Origin: Peribacillus sp. Bi96
GTDB taxonomy: Bacteria > Bacillota > Bacilli > Bacillales > DSM-1321
Reading direction: 5' to 3'
Length of the DNA: 64,000 nt
NCBI RefSeq assembly: GCF_918698115.1
Contig: NZ_CAKKLV010000004.1
Coordinates: forward strand, 124,001-188,000
Translations under genes and position numbers: made by a program
The notes under the pieces: generated by a model
Databases searched by the model: none
What the model was told of the DNA's origin: nothing
What the model saw: the letters and a program-made list of their open reading frames with translations, nothing else
Shown: piece by piece, positions 54,286 to 64,000 of the stretch
Layout: each line of letters begins with the position of its first letter
Numbering within the stretch: the stretch's first letter is position 1

Positions 54286-56391
54286 GTGTTATCCATTCCG
54301 GATGATAAAATTAGACCATTCATAACTATCATAATTGATCAGCCAACATTTTCAGAGCAGAAAATTCATGAGATAAAGGAACCCTTCTTCTTTCTTGTGA
54401 AAGAAAATCAAGTGTTTGCCTATATCCGCGTGGATGATCTCCCGTTAAATGAAAGAATAACAACAGTTGATCAGCTTTTACAGTATGCCTGCTCGATTGA
54501 TAATGTCTGTAAATTGCCTCCGAACATTTCCATGCCACTCCTGTTTCAAATTATCGGCGAACCTATCGTACTGATAAAAACAGATGAAGGCCAGTTTACC
54601 GGCTATGTAAAAAGGGAAGATGTGTTAGCTGAATTATTCAAACAGGACAGCAAACAAAATATAGACCTGCTAAATGTCATTTTAACTTCCATTCCCATGG
54701 GGATTTTTGTGGCTGATAAAGAAAAAAATATTGTGAACTTCAATGAATCAGGATTGAAAATGATAAAGAAGCCTTCAGAACAGGTCCTAAATGAACCTGC
54801 CGCGACCATCTTCAATAAGCAGCATATACATAGCGTGTTTGCAAGCGGAGGCAGTATCCTTAATCAGCTGGAAATTACTGATATCATGAGTGTGCTAGTC
54901 GATTATAGCCCGATTCTAAACCACGCAAAAGAAGTGGAAGGCCTGATCATCATCGTTCAGGATTTACCGATGGTTGAGGAAATGGCCATGGAAATAGAAT
55001 TGATAAAAAGTTCAAATAAAGACTTGAATGCCATCTTAGCGAATATCTATGATGAAATTCTGGTCGTTAATCAAAAGGGTGAGCTGTTGCGCTATAGTGA
55101 CAGGATCATTTCCGGATTCTGGGGAAAAGATCTAAAAGATTATATCGGAAAGAATCTCTTGCAATTAGAAGATGAAGGGATTTTTAATTCTTCGGTCACC
55201 CGATTAGTCCTTGAACAAAAAAAGAAAGTATCGATTGTCCAAGATACGAAAATGAACAAGAAAGTCCTTTCCGTCGGAACCCCAGTATTCAATGAAAAAG
55301 GGGATATTGAGCGAATTGTCATTGCATCAAGGGATATAACGGAAACGACACAGTTGAAATCGGAATTAAATGAAATGAGGAAAGAACTTGATTCGTTCAA
55401 AAAACAAGATCAATTTTACAAAGAGTTGATTTTTGCCAGTCCTAAAATGGAGCAGATAATTAGCCAAGTCAAGAAAATTGCGCATTTTTCATCTACCGTG
55501 TTAATCAACGGGGAGTCGGGAGTAGGTAAAGAAGTGATAGCCGAAGCCATTCATAAAATGGGTAGGCGATCCAAGCAACCTTTCCTGAAGATAAATTGCG
55601 GGGCAATCCCGGAAAACCTCCTCGAAAGTGAATTGTTTGGATATACGAAGGGTTCATTTACCGGAGCAGATAAAAATGGGAAAATAGGGTATTTTCAACA
55701 GGCGAATAAAGGTGTTTTATTCCTTGATGAAGTGGGTGATATGCCTATTCATCTGCAAGTGAAGTTGCTCCGTGTCCTTCAGGAACAGGAAGTGATTCCA
55801 ATAGGTAGTACTACACCAATACCCATTGATGTTCAAATTGTCGCTGCCACGAATAAGAGACTGGAAAAAATGGTCGAGAGGGGGACGTTTAGAGAAGATT
55901 TGTTCTATCGTTTGAACGTCATTCCTATACACGTACCCCCTTTAAGGGAAAGGCCGGAGGATATACCGCCCCTTGCTTTTCATTTTCTGCAAAAACTGAA
56001 TGAACGGTATCAGCGGAATTACCACTTTTCACCTGATGCCTTGACTATACTGGAAGTCTACACATGGCCGGGAAACATTCGTGAATTGCAGAACATGATT
56101 GAAAGATTGGTTGTTTCAGCAGATGAAGAGACGATAGATGCTGACTTCATTCAAAGGTTCATTCCGGTCAGCAATGACTTTAAACACACGAAACCAATCA
56201 TTACGAGAATCCTTCCTCTTCAGGAAGCGCAGGATCATGTCGAGGAGCAATTGATCATGCTTGCCATGAAACAATATAAAACTACGACCAAAGCGGCAAA
56301 GGCACTGGGGATAAGCCAATCGTCCGTTAGCAGGAAGTATCAAAAAGTCTTAGCGGAACAGAGCAAGAGAATCGAAAAAAATGCATTTTGA
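54286..56391 (+). CDS. Sigma-54-dependent activator with CBS-like and PAS sensor domains
   Basis: Enhancer-binding protein that opens sigma-54 promoters, 701 residues. Residues ~30-120 look like a CBS pair (FFFLVKENQVFAYIRVDDL, then GQFTGYVKREDVLAELF), followed by two PAS domains (~125-230 and ~245-355). The AAA+ core has Walker A GESGVGKE (409-416), the sigma-54 contact loop GSFTGA (456-461) and Walker B GVLFLDEVGD (476-485). A Fis-type helix-turn-helix ends it (TTKAAKALGISQSSVSRKYQ). The start is GTG 54286 after AAAGGAGAG. Flanking sigma-54 promoters and matching dyads identify the permease and patA as targets. The inducer is probably an amine or product (inference). Confidence 0.93.
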   Translation: MLSIPDDKIRPFITIIIDQPTFSEQKIHEIKEPFFFLVKENQVFAYIRVDDLPLNERITTVDQLLQYACSIDNVCKLPPNISMPLLFQIIGEPIVLIKTDEGQFTGYVKREDVLAELFKQDSKQNIDLLNVILTSIPMGIFVADKEKNIVNFNESGLKMIKKPSEQVLNEPAATIFNKQHIHSVFASGGSILNQLEITDIMSVLVDYSPILNHAKEVEGLIIIVQDLPMVEEMAMEIELIKSSNKDLNAILANIYDEILVVNQKGELLRYSDRIISGFWGKDLKDYIGKNLLQLEDEGIFNSSVTRLVLEQKKKVSIVQDTKMNKKVLSVGTPVFNEKGDIERIVIASRDITETTQLKSELNEMRKELDSFKKQDQFYKELIFASPKMEQIISQVKKIAHFSSTVLINGESGVGKEVIAEAIHKMGRRSKQPFLKINCGAIPENLLESELFGYTKGSFTGADKNGKIGYFQQANKGVLFLDEVGDMPIHLQVKLLRVLQEQEVIPIGSTTPIPIDVQIVAATNKRLEKMVERGTFREDLFYRLNVIPIHVPPLRERPEDIPPLAFHFLQKLNERYQRNYHFSPDALTILEVYTWPGNIRELQNMIERLVVSADEETIDADFIQRFIPVSNDFKHTKPIITRILPLQEAQDHVEEQLIMLAMKQYKTTTKAAKALGISQSSVSRKYQKVLAEQSKRIEKNAF

Positions 56392-56394
56392 TTG

Positions 56395-56443
56395 AAAGCT
56401 GTTGACAAGTGATGATATTCACTTGTACAACGGCTTTTTTTTA
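56395..56443 (+). terminator. Terminator after the sigma-54 activator gene
   Basis: AAGC..TTG-CAAGTGA pairs with TCACTTG..CAA..GCTT around TGATAT, followed by eight T residues. Confidence 0.85.
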
Positions 56444-56485
56444 TGAGGGAATTGGGAAGTAGGGTCATGACATTTCAAGGTGAAG

Positions 56486-56522
56486 TATGCAAATGAAACT
56501 AAAGCTATTCAAATCTGCATAG
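56486..56522 (+). promoter_or_regulatory. Upstream activator dyad for the patA promoter
   Basis: TATGCAAATGAA and TTCAAATCTGCATA face each other across 10 bases. The right half TATTCAAATCTGCATAG aligns with TATTCAAGTTTGCATGG ahead of the permease at 13 of 17 positions. Its distance to -24 is the same within one base (67 and 68). Confidence 0.65.
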
Positions 56523-56571
56523 TTATAGGGGGTTTTATTAAAAAGGAATGCGATTTTATTGGTTAATTATC

Positions 56572-56588
56572 TTGGCATGGTTCTTGCT
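56572..56588 (+). promoter_or_regulatory. Sigma-54 (-24/-12) promoter of patA
   Basis: TTGGCATGGTTCTTGCT matches TTGGCAYR-N4-TTGCW almost perfectly, with GG and GC ten bases apart. It is ~104 bases ahead of the ATG. The E. coli patA (ygjG) gene is also sigma-54 dependent. Confidence 0.82.
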
Positions 56589-56634
56589 AGATATATAAGT
56601 ATAAGAAAAAAGGGAGGTAAGCATTAAAGTTTAA

Positions 56635-58062
<1,428 letters not shown>

Positions 58063-58098
58063 TTCAAATAAGCAGAAAATCAGTCTTTGGAATGTTTC

Positions 58099-58312
58099 AG
58101 ACTGTAGATAAACTCGGTGAAAATCGTGTTTGTCTACAGTTTTTTTAAGTTTTAGAAAGTTTGACCGTTGCCTCCAGGCACTCGCTTTCCGCGGTCGGTC
58201 TGCCCTCGGCGCCTTTGTGCCTGCAGGGTCTCCCTTGGACGCGTATTCCCGCAGGAGTCTCGTACCTTTAGTTCCAATCAACTTTGTTTTAACAGGCAGA
58301 TAGAACTTCTCT
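58099..58312 (-). repeat. Structured intergenic repeat, copy C (full length, inverted)
   Basis: On the minus strand it reads TTCTATCTGCCTGTTAAAAC, then AAGTTGATTGGAAC, GAGACTCCTGCGGGAA, GTCCAAGGGAGACC, CCGCGGAAAGCGAGTGCC, CAACGGTCAAA and the terminal ACTGTAGACAAAC hairpin. Element order is identical to copy B. Here the end hairpin doubles as the patA terminator. The rest of the gap up to 58535 holds only a TATAAT near 58502. Confidence 0.85.
58101..58147. terminator. Terminator after patA, also the end hairpin of repeat copy C
   Basis: ACTGTAGATAAAC pairs with GTTTGTCTACAGT around TCGGTGAAAATCGT, followed by seven T residues. The same hairpin closes repeat copy B. Confidence 0.85.
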
Positions 58313-58535
58313 ACGCTCGTTTTTTTTATTGAAGTGGATGATGAGGAATGAATATCAATCAAATGGCCAGTAGCATAGTCCTGAACATGATGCATATCAG
58401 ATGAATGCGGATTTGGATTTTTTTACATGAAAATCAGTCGTGCAGAAGAGAATTACACAGTATGGACAATGATTTAATTCCATTAACGTAATTTGGTATG
58501 TTATAATAATTTCTGGAAAAAGGAGTGATAAAGAT

Positions 58536-58733
58536 ATGACACCTGCTCTGCAAAAAATGTGGATATCCTTTATAGCTATGGGCTTTATGGTTATCTCTAT
58601 ATTTCTTATCTACTTAAGCCGATATAAGTTAAAAGGTTTTTGGAGAGTCTTGACAGCAATTATCGCATACATACTAATGATTCTAGCCGGCTTGATCATC
58701 CTTATCGTTGTTCTTAGCGGGCCAACCACTTGA
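58536..58733 (+). CDS. yphE: DUF2768 membrane protein (YphE-like)
   Basis: Sixty-five residues with two membrane spans (KMWISFIAMGFMVISIFLIYLS and LTAIIAYILMILAGLIILIVVL) joined by the basic loop RYKLKGFWR. This is the DUF2768 layout. In B. subtilis yphE lies between gpsA and yphF; here the accessory island is inserted between gpsA and this gene. Function unknown. ATG 58536 follows AAGGAGTG. Confidence 0.82.
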   Translation: MTPALQKMWISFIAMGFMVISIFLIYLSRYKLKGFWRVLTAIIAYILMILAGLIILIVVLSGPTT

Positions 58734-58746
58734 TAGGTGAGGAGAA

Positions 58747-59475
58747 ATGATGAAAACTTTTTTCAAAATATTATGTTTATTATGCATCTCTGTGTCTCTA
58801 TCTGGCTGTTTATATCCAGAGAAGCAAAAAATGCAAAACCAGCTGCCTTATAAAGAACAAATACAATCCGTCCAAAGTGCAGTAAATCAATTTCAGAAAG
58901 ATGAAGGTGGCATTCTGCCCATCGTTACGAAAGATGCAGAGACACCCATTTATCAAAAATATGTCATTAAATTTTCTAAGATTTCCCCAAGGTATATGGC
59001 TGAACCGCCGGATAATGCCTATGAATCAGGAGGCGTTTTTCAATATATCCTAGTAAATGTTGAAAATGATCCGACTGTAAAGTTGTTGGATGTCAGGATG
59101 GCACAAAAAATACAGGATGTTTCGTTGAGATTGACTGCTTATCAACAAAGCAACGGATATCCGCCTTTTAAGGAAAAGTTATCCGATAATGTCTTTACAC
59201 TTGATTATGAAAAAATGGGCCTGAAGGAAGCTCCTACTGTCACAAGTCCATTTTCACAAAGAGCCTTATATCTTGTAGTCGATGGACAAGGTAGTATTTT
59301 TGCCGATTATACCCCGGATTTAATTGAGGCGTTAAAGAAGCATGATGGAGAAAAAATTAAGCCAGGTGAAGATATCCGGGAGCTACTTGTACAGAGTTCG
59401 GAGTTCGTGCCTGCCTATTCACTCCCATATACGATTGATGAAAAAACAAATAATCCAATATTTCTTACAAAATAG
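58747..59475 (+). CDS. yphF: Lipoprotein YphF
   Basis: A 242-residue exported lipoprotein. The signal peptide has a lipobox LSGC with the lipid-modified cysteine at residue 21 (MMKTFFKILCLLCISVSLSGC). The mature part (DGQGSIFADYTPDLIEAL, SLPYTIDEKTNNPIFL) is soluble and of unknown fold. B. subtilis YphF has the same size and position, just before spoIVA. ATG 58747 or 58750 follows AGGTGAGGAG. It is 13 bases after yphE, hence co-transcribed. Confidence 0.85.
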   Translation: MMKTFFKILCLLCISVSLSGCLYPEKQKMQNQLPYKEQIQSVQSAVNQFQKDEGGILPIVTKDAETPIYQKYVIKFSKISPRYMAEPPDNAYESGGVFQYILVNVENDPTVKLLDVRMAQKIQDVSLRLTAYQQSNGYPPFKEKLSDNVFTLDYEKMGLKEAPTVTSPFSQRALYLVVDGQGSIFADYTPDLIEALKKHDGEKIKPGEDIRELLVQSSEFVPAYSLPYTIDEKTNNPIFLTK

Positions 59476-59477
59476 GC

Positions 59478-59525
59478 ATAACCCTTCTTCTACAAAATAT
59501 ATTGTAGGGGAAGGGTTATTTCTTT
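59478..59525 (+). terminator. Terminator after yphF
   Basis: AACCCTTC-TTCTACAA pairs with TTGTAG-GGGAAGGGTT around AATATA, then TTTCTTT. Confidence 0.8.
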
Positions 59526-59609
59526 ATCTTTATTTCATCTTACTTTTAAAATAACAACCCTTATATAAAATTACTGGTGGAGGAAGGGATTGAACCAGGG
59601 AAATAATTG

Positions 59610-59653
59610 GAATAAATTTTTAGGACAACATCATAGATATATAGTGTCCTAAA
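59610..59653 (+). promoter_or_regulatory. Candidate sigma-E promoter of spoIVA inside a perfect inverted repeat
   Basis: GAATAAA (59610) and CATAGATA (59632) are 15 bases apart, resembling sigma-E promoters. The -10 is enclosed by TTTAGGACA (59619) and TGTCCTAAA (59645), a perfect 9-bp inverted repeat with a 17-base loop. Confidence 0.5.
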
Positions 59654-59706
59654 TAAAAGCAAATGGATAAACGAAATCCCAAAACTCTAATTCGGGAGGG
59701 GATACC

Positions 59707-61185
59707 TTGGAAAAGGTAGATATTTTTAAAGATATAGCAGAACGGACCGGCGGCGATATATATTTGGGGGTGGTCGGTGCCGTCAGGACTGGGAAATCCA
59801 CATTTATTAAAAAATTCATGGAGTTAGTCGTTATTCCGAATATCCCGTCAGAGGCTGACCGTGCAAGGGCACAAGATGAATTGCCTCAAAGTGCAGCTGG
59901 AAAAACCATCATGACGACAGAGCCTAAATTCGTACCTAATCAGGCAGCATCGATTCAGGTAGCTGAAGGGCTCGAAGTGAACATTCGTTTAGTCGATTGT
60001 GTCGGTTATACAATACCTGGGGCTAAAGGGTATGAAGATGAAAATGGTCCCCGCATGATTCATACACCTTGGTATGAGGAGCCGATTCCGTTCAATGAAG
60101 CAGCAGAAATAGGTACACGCAAAGTAATTCAGGATCATTCCACATTAGGTGTTGTCGTTACGACTGATGGATCCATAGGAGAAATTCCACGCAGTGATTA
60201 TTTAGAGGCCGAGGAAAGGGTTGTTGAAGAATTGAAGGAGGTTGGCAAGCCATTTATCATGATTGTCAATTCCGTTCAGCCTCACCATCCAAATACGATA
60301 GCCTTAAAGGAGTCCTTGCAAGAAAAGTATGATATCCCTGTCTTGGCCATGAGTGTTGAAGGAATGAGGGAATCGGATGTTTATAGCGTCCTGCGTGAGG
60401 CCTTGTATGAATTTCCTGTACTTGAAGTCAATGTAAATCTCCCGAGCTGGGTAATGGTTCTGCGTGAGGATCATTGGTTAAGGGAGAGTTACCAGGAAGC
60501 GGTTAAAGAGACTGTAAAGGACATTAAACGTCTGAGGGACGTAGATCGTGTAGTCGGTCATTTCAATGAATTCGAGTTCATTGACCGTGCCGCACTTGCA
60601 GGTATTGAGATGGGGCAGGGTGTAGCGGAAATCGACCTTTATGCACCTGATGAACTCTATGATGAAATCCTGAAGGAAATTGTCGGTGTGGAGATACGGG
60701 GCAAGGATCATCTATTATCATTGATGCAGGACTTTGCGTATGCCAAAGCTGAGTATGATCAGGTGGCCGACGCATTGAGAATGGTCAAACAAACAGGATA
60801 TGGTGTCGCAGCCCCTTCCCTTAATGATATGAGTCTTGATGAACCTGAAATTATCCGACAAGGCGCCAGGTTCGGTGTCAGGCTAAAAGCGGTAGCGCCT
60901 TCCATCCATATGATCAAGGTCGATGTCGAATCTGAATTCTCACCGATCATTGGGACGGAAAAGCAAAGTGAAGAATTGGTCCGGTATCTGATGCAGGATT
61001 TTGAAGATAATCCACTTTCCATTTGGAACTCTGATATTTTTGGCAGAAGTCTTAGTTCATATGTAAGGGAAGGCATACAGGTGAAATTAGCGATGATGCC
61101 AGACAATGCACGTTACAAATTGAAAGAGACACTGGAGAGAATTATTAATGAGGGCAGTGGGGGATTGATTGCCATTATCTTATAA
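59707..61185 (+). CDS. spoIVA: Spore coat morphogenetic ATPase SpoIVA
   Basis: Forms the basement layer of the spore coat by ATP-driven polymerisation around the forespore. The N-terminal TRAFAC-like ATPase domain has Walker A GAVRTGKST (residues 24-32), a threonine-rich sensor segment GKTIMTTEPKFVPN and RLVDCVGY. The middle domain (~245-400) and the C-terminal domain (~430-492, ending GGLIAIIL) are typical. Length 492 equals B. subtilis SpoIVA. The start is TTG 59707 behind GGGAGGGG, giving the canonical EKVDIFKDIAERTGGD. Monocistronic, with its own terminator. Confidence 0.97.
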   Translation: MEKVDIFKDIAERTGGDIYLGVVGAVRTGKSTFIKKFMELVVIPNIPSEADRARAQDELPQSAAGKTIMTTEPKFVPNQAASIQVAEGLEVNIRLVDCVGYTIPGAKGYEDENGPRMIHTPWYEEPIPFNEAAEIGTRKVIQDHSTLGVVVTTDGSIGEIPRSDYLEAEERVVEELKEVGKPFIMIVNSVQPHHPNTIALKESLQEKYDIPVLAMSVEGMRESDVYSVLREALYEFPVLEVNVNLPSWVMVLREDHWLRESYQEAVKETVKDIKRLRDVDRVVGHFNEFEFIDRAALAGIEMGQGVAEIDLYAPDELYDEILKEIVGVEIRGKDHLLSLMQDFAYAKAEYDQVADALRMVKQTGYGVAAPSLNDMSLDEPEIIRQGARFGVRLKAVAPSIHMIKVDVESEFSPIIGTEKQSEELVRYLMQDFEDNPLSIWNSDIFGRSLSSYVREGIQVKLAMMPDNARYKLKETLERIINEGSGGLIAIIL

Positions 61186-61193
61186 AACGTTAA

Positions 61194-61230
61194 AAAGCTG
61201 GACCAATTCCATTATGGATTGGTCTTTTTG
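61194..61230 (+). terminator. Terminator after spoIVA
   Basis: GACCAAT-TCC pairs with GGA-TTGGTC around ATTAT, followed by five T residues. Confidence 0.8.
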
Positions 61231-61458
61231 CATGCAAATTCCGTATGAATCCAAGTAAAAGTATCCCTTGGGAGGTCCACATTTTGAAAAAAACGGTTGT
61301 TTTTTAGGAAAATCTTGAAAAAACCCTGTGGTTAAGCGATATTCAGTGATATAAGAAGTTTAAATTCTATAAAAAAGGGAAATGATGATTAGCGAAAGAC
61401 AAAATTTATAATATATACAATTATTAATGAAAAGATTCCCATTATTTTTTGAATTCCC

Positions 61459-61486
61459 TTGCTAAGCTTATAGGATTTGTGATAAT
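61459..61486 (+). promoter_or_regulatory. Candidate hbs promoter
   Basis: TTGCTA and GATAAT are 16 bases apart with TG before the -10. It lies ~200 bases upstream of hbs, leaving a long AT-rich leader. B. subtilis hbs has several promoters, and others may lie in this 450-base gap. No gene is visible in it. Confidence 0.4.
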
Positions 61487-61687
61487 CTACATACAGAAAA
61501 CGCGTTATAACAGCGATTTCAACCTGTTTTTAAATTTCTGGATGTATTATTTGGAAATTTATCCGGCTTAGTAATTTCCGATTTTTAAGGAATGAAAATT
61601 TTAAGACCGAAACCAATATCAAATCACTATTATAGTGTTGTAATAATGATTTTTTATAAAGAATCCTTTTGGGAGGAGGTGAATGGC

Positions 61688-61960
61688 ATGAACAAAACAG
61701 AATTGATTAATGAAGTTGTTACAGCAACTGAAATTTCTAAGAAAGACGCTACAAAAGCTGTTGATGCTGTTTTTGATACAATTTTAGAAGCTCTAAAAAA
61801 CGGTGATAAAGTCCAATTGATTGGTTTTGGTAACTTTGAAGTTCGTGAACGTGCGGCTCGTAAAGGTCGTAACCCACAAACTGGTGACGAAATCGAAATT
61901 GCAGCTAGCAAAGTGCCAGCTTTCAAACCTGGTAAAGCACTGAAAGATGCAGTGAAGTAA
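61688..61960 (+). CDS. hbs: DNA-binding protein HU (HBsu)
   Basis: Abundant nucleoid protein of 90 residues that bends and compacts [45 protein letters not shown] and [12 protein letters not shown] are the HU signatures; the Arg-rich beta arm is at residues ~53-75 and the DNA-intercalating proline is P63. ATG 61688 has a very strong GGAGGAGGTG, in keeping with high expression. The longer frame upstream is the leader and was excluded. Confidence 0.97.
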   Translation: MNKTELINEVVTATEISKKDATKAVDAVFDTILEALKNGDKVQLIGFGNFEVRERAARKGRNPQTGDEIEIAASKVPAFKPGKALKDAVK

Positions 61961-61990
61961 TTCTACCATTACATACGGGTGCTTAACCGA

Positions 61991-62022
61991 AAAGGGCCGC
62001 GTGCAAACGCGGCCCTTTTTTT
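61991..62022 (+). terminator. Terminator after hbs
   Basis: AAAGGGCCGCGT pairs with ACGCGGCCCTTT around GCAA, followed by a T-run. Very stable. Confidence 0.93.
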
Positions 62023-62269
62023 GCTTCTTAATTTCTATCTGTGATAATATAAAAGACAGTGAATATTTTAGTGAAGGTGTAAATGGTAATTGCACCATAA
62101 GGAATTAACCATTACGAAAAAAGCGATTCCGATGAAGCTGCGTTTCTAGGGCACGTATTGCGGTGGTAATGGGTTGCTTTAACAATAGGAAATATGGATA
62201 TCGGGGTGTAATGCCTTGAGTTTTTTTCTAAATACATATTATGTTTGAATTTTTAGGAGGTACGTATAA

Positions 62270-62836
62270 ATGGCTAATGTAGATCATGCCAAATTAGAGG
62301 AAGCGGTTAAAATGCTTCTTGAGGCTGTAGGAGAAGATCCAACGAGGGAAGGACTGCTTGATACTCCTGCCCGTGTAGCTAGAATGTATGAAGAAATTTT
62401 TTCTGGACTGAACCAGGATCCAAAGGAATATTTCGATACTGTATTTGGAGAAGACCATGAAGAACTCGTACTAGTAAAAGATATCCCGTTTTACTCAGTC
62501 TGTGAACATCATTTAGTCCCTTTTTACGGAAAAGCGCATGTAGCATATATTCCGAAAAACGGAAAAGTAACGGGCCTAAGCAAGTTGGCACGTGCGGTTG
62601 AGGCCGTATCAAAACGTCCGCAGCTTCAAGAACGTATCACTTCTACGGTGGCTGACTCCATTATGGAAAAGCTTGAACCTCATGGTGTAATGGTGGTAGT
62701 GGAGGCTGAACATATGTGCATGACGATGCGAGGTGTCAAAAAACCGGGATCTAAAACAGTTACCTCAGCTGTAAGGGGAACGTTCGCAAAAGATCATCGT
62801 ACAAGAGCTGAAGTGCTGGCTTTCATTAAAGACTAA
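62270..62836 (+). CDS. folE: GTP cyclohydrolase I
   Basis: First step of tetrahydrofolate synthesis, GTP to 7,8-dihydroneopterin triphosphate. The zinc ligands are in [10 protein letters not shown] (~residue 75) and [15 protein letters not shown] (~147). Further motifs are [20 protein letters not shown] and [17 protein letters not shown]. Length is 188. ATG 62270 follows AGGAGG. It is mtrA in the B. subtilis mtrAB operon; mtrB follows after 21 bases. Confidence 0.96.
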   Translation: MANVDHAKLEEAVKMLLEAVGEDPTREGLLDTPARVARMYEEIFSGLNQDPKEYFDTVFGEDHEELVLVKDIPFYSVCEHHLVPFYGKAHVAYIPKNGKVTGLSKLARAVEAVSKRPQLQERITSTVADSIMEKLEPHGVMVVVEAEHMCMTMRGVKKPGSKTVTSAVRGTFAKDHRTRAEVLAFIKD

Positions 62837-62857
62837 GGGTATGGGGGCAGGAAAAAA

Positions 62858-63106
62858 ATGAATGAAAAAAAGATTCTGAATGATTTTGTCGTAATCAAAG
62901 CCATTGAGGATAGTGTGAATGTCATTGGATTAACAAGAGGAACGGATACAAAGTTTCACCACTCCGAAAAACTTGACTCAGGAGAAGTGATGATCGCACA
63001 ATTCACAGAGCATACATCGGCGATTAAAATCAGGGGACAGGCAAAAATTTACACGCCTTTCGGTGAGATAGAAAGCGATTCGAAAAGGAATCCCTCCGAC
63101 AAATAG
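62858..63106 (+). CDS. mtrB: trp RNA-binding attenuation protein (TRAP)
   Basis: Undecameric tryptophan-activated protein that wraps (G/U)AG repeats in trp leader RNAs to force termination or hide ribosome sites. The core [20 protein letters not shown], then [20 protein letters not shown] and [12 protein letters not shown], is nearly identical to B. subtilis TRAP, including the Trp-pocket and Lys/Arg RNA-contact residues. It has a somewhat longer N-terminus and C-terminal tail (82 against ~75 residues). Its targets are outside the window. ATG 62858 follows GGGGCAGG. Confidence 0.95.
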   Translation: MNEKKILNDFVVIKAIEDSVNVIGLTRGTDTKFHHSEKLDSGEVMIAQFTEHTSAIKIRGQAKIYTPFGEIESDSKRNPSDK

Positions 63107-63266
63107 TGGCTTTTTCAATAATTTAAGTTTTAAATCAATCATCTGATATCGCGTTTAACAAGCTGTACATTTCCCGCATCCATTTTTTTGAAGAAACAAA
63201 AGACGATGGTTTCCATATTTTTGGGAGTTTCATTTTATAAACGTTGTCCATTTCATCTGATTGTTT

Positions 63267-63285
63267 TTATGGTATAATAATGTGT
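63267..63285 (+). promoter_or_regulatory. Possible extended -10 promoter of hepS
   Basis: TATGGTATAATAATG carries a perfect TATAAT with TG two bases ahead of it; no good -35 is visible. It is ~75 bases before the hepS start. Confidence 0.45.
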
Positions 63286-63353
63286 ATTTTACACAGACAG
63301 AAACCAATATGTATGAAAAAAATTATCTTTCGGGGATGCAAGGGTGATCTCAA

Positions 63354-64000
63354 TTGTTAAACATAACGGACGACATAAGGCAATTAAAACGATTAATCGA
63401 AACGAAAGCTCAACATCCATATTTACTGAAGTTTATACAAAAACCAAGCTTAGACGAAGATAAACTGATATTGCTTTGGGGATTGTTTAACGATTTGGAC
63501 GTTTTAAGCGAAAAACGGAATCAATACATCATTTCAACCATGTTAGTGCAAATAGCTCTGGATACCCATGAAACCGTATCGAATTCTGGTGAAGGTATCG
63601 AGTTACCAGAGGTATTGAAAAATCGCCAATTACAAGTGCTTGCTGGTGATTACTATAGCGGCTTATACTATCAAGTGCTTGCCAGTGTGGGCAACGTTGA
63701 GATGATCCGTGTACTCTCAAGCGCCATAAAACAAATAAATGATAATAAAATCATTCTATATCAGCAAGGGTCCATAAAGGATGTACCAACGCTTTTAATG
63801 ACGATAAAAGCGATTGAGGCCTCGCTGATTCTTAAACTGGCGGATTACTATGATCAGCCCGCCTGGAGAGACATCTCGGAAGATTTGCTGCTTTTAAACC
63901 GGTTACATGCAGAGAAGAGGAGTTATCTGAGGTCGGGCCAATCGATATTTTTTGATGTCCTAAGGGAAATGACTTTTAATGCTTCGAATGGTGAGGGAGT
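63354..64000 (+). CDS. hepS: Heptaprenyl diphosphate synthase component 1 (3' truncated)
   Basis: Small subunit of the two-part enzyme that makes the C35 side chain of menaquinone-7. TTG 63354 follows AAGGGTG at good spacing. The frame stays open to the window edge (215 codons). Matching segments are DDIRQLKRLIETKAQHPYL, LAGDYYSGLYYQVLA and SIKDVPTLLMTIKAIEASLI, which are HepS-like. About 35 residues of the usual ~250 are missing. By synteny ubiE/menG and hepT should follow; it uses isoprenoid units supplied in part by fni. Confidence 0.88.
   Translation, partial: MLNITDDIRQLKRLIETKAQHPYLLKFIQKPSLDEDKLILLWGLFNDLDVLSEKRNQYIISTMLVQIALDTHETVSNSGEGIELPEVLKNRQLQVLAGDYYSGLYYQVLASVGNVEMIRVLSSAIKQINDNKIILYQQGSIKDVPTLLMTIKAIEASLILKLADYYDQPAWRDISEDLLLLNRLHAEKRSYLRSGQSIFFDVLREMTFNASNGEG

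Overview
The window is a low-GC, gene-dense stretch of a Bacillaceae chromosome. Gene content and order follow the Bacillus subtilis spoVA–lysA to hbs–mtrB–hepS interval. Sporulation genes (spoVA end, spmAB, dacB, sleB–ypeB, spoIVA, a YjcZ-type peptide), bacillithiol reductase, MecB, TRAP and an FMN riboswitch all point to an endospore-forming Bacillus relative. Several protein details fit the Peribacillus (Bacillus simplex) group, but that placement is inference from memory. No rRNA, tRNA, phage, insertion sequence or CRISPR array was seen.

Layout. 1–3.6 kb: end of the spoVA operon and lysA. 3.6–6.3 kb: ypuA (minus), a remnant zone, ribT cut off from any riboflavin operon, ypuF and a YjcZ-like peptide (both minus). 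6.4–8.8 kb: scpA–scpB, an unknown ORF, ypuI. 8.8–12.6 kb: peroxide and superoxide defence (sodF-like, ahpC, an AhpF-type reductase with reversed domain order) with a strong PerR-box match. 12.7–24.4 kb: dacB–spmA–spmB, rluB, resABC, resDE, sigX–rsiX. 24.5–28.2 kb: serA (minus), FMN riboswitch–ribU, two copies of a structured repeat, ferredoxin (minus). 28.5–40.1 kb: ypbB, recS, ypbD–G, a MerR/B12 photoreceptor-type regulator, mecB, gudB, ypdA, ansA, prsW. 40.2–51.2 kb: sleB–ypeB, motI, ypfB, cmk–plsC–ypfD–fni, ypzI (minus), yphA, der–gpsA. 51.4–58.3 kb: an accessory putrescine-type island. 58.5–64 kb: yphEF, spoIVA, hbs, folE–mtrB and the start of hepS, which runs off the window.

The most notable part is the island at 51.4–58.1 kb. 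A sigma-54 activator (54.3–56.4 kb) lies between an APC permease and a patA-type putrescine aminotransferase. Both genes carry a -24/-12 (GG-N10-GC) promoter. About 70 bases upstream of each is a matching dyad, TATGnA..TGAA / TTCAA..TGCAT. This forms a self-contained sigma-54 regulon. Behind the permease are a decayed second permease and the C-terminal end of an amidohydrolase, so the island has lost part of its content.

Other points worth a second look are a ~220 bp repeat present three times and ending in a terminator-like hairpin, a hairpin that holds the mecB ribosome binding site, cre-like sites ahead of gudB and serA, an ECF-type promoter and palindrome ahead of ypuA, and a perfect inverted repeat around the probable sigma-E promoter of spoIVA.
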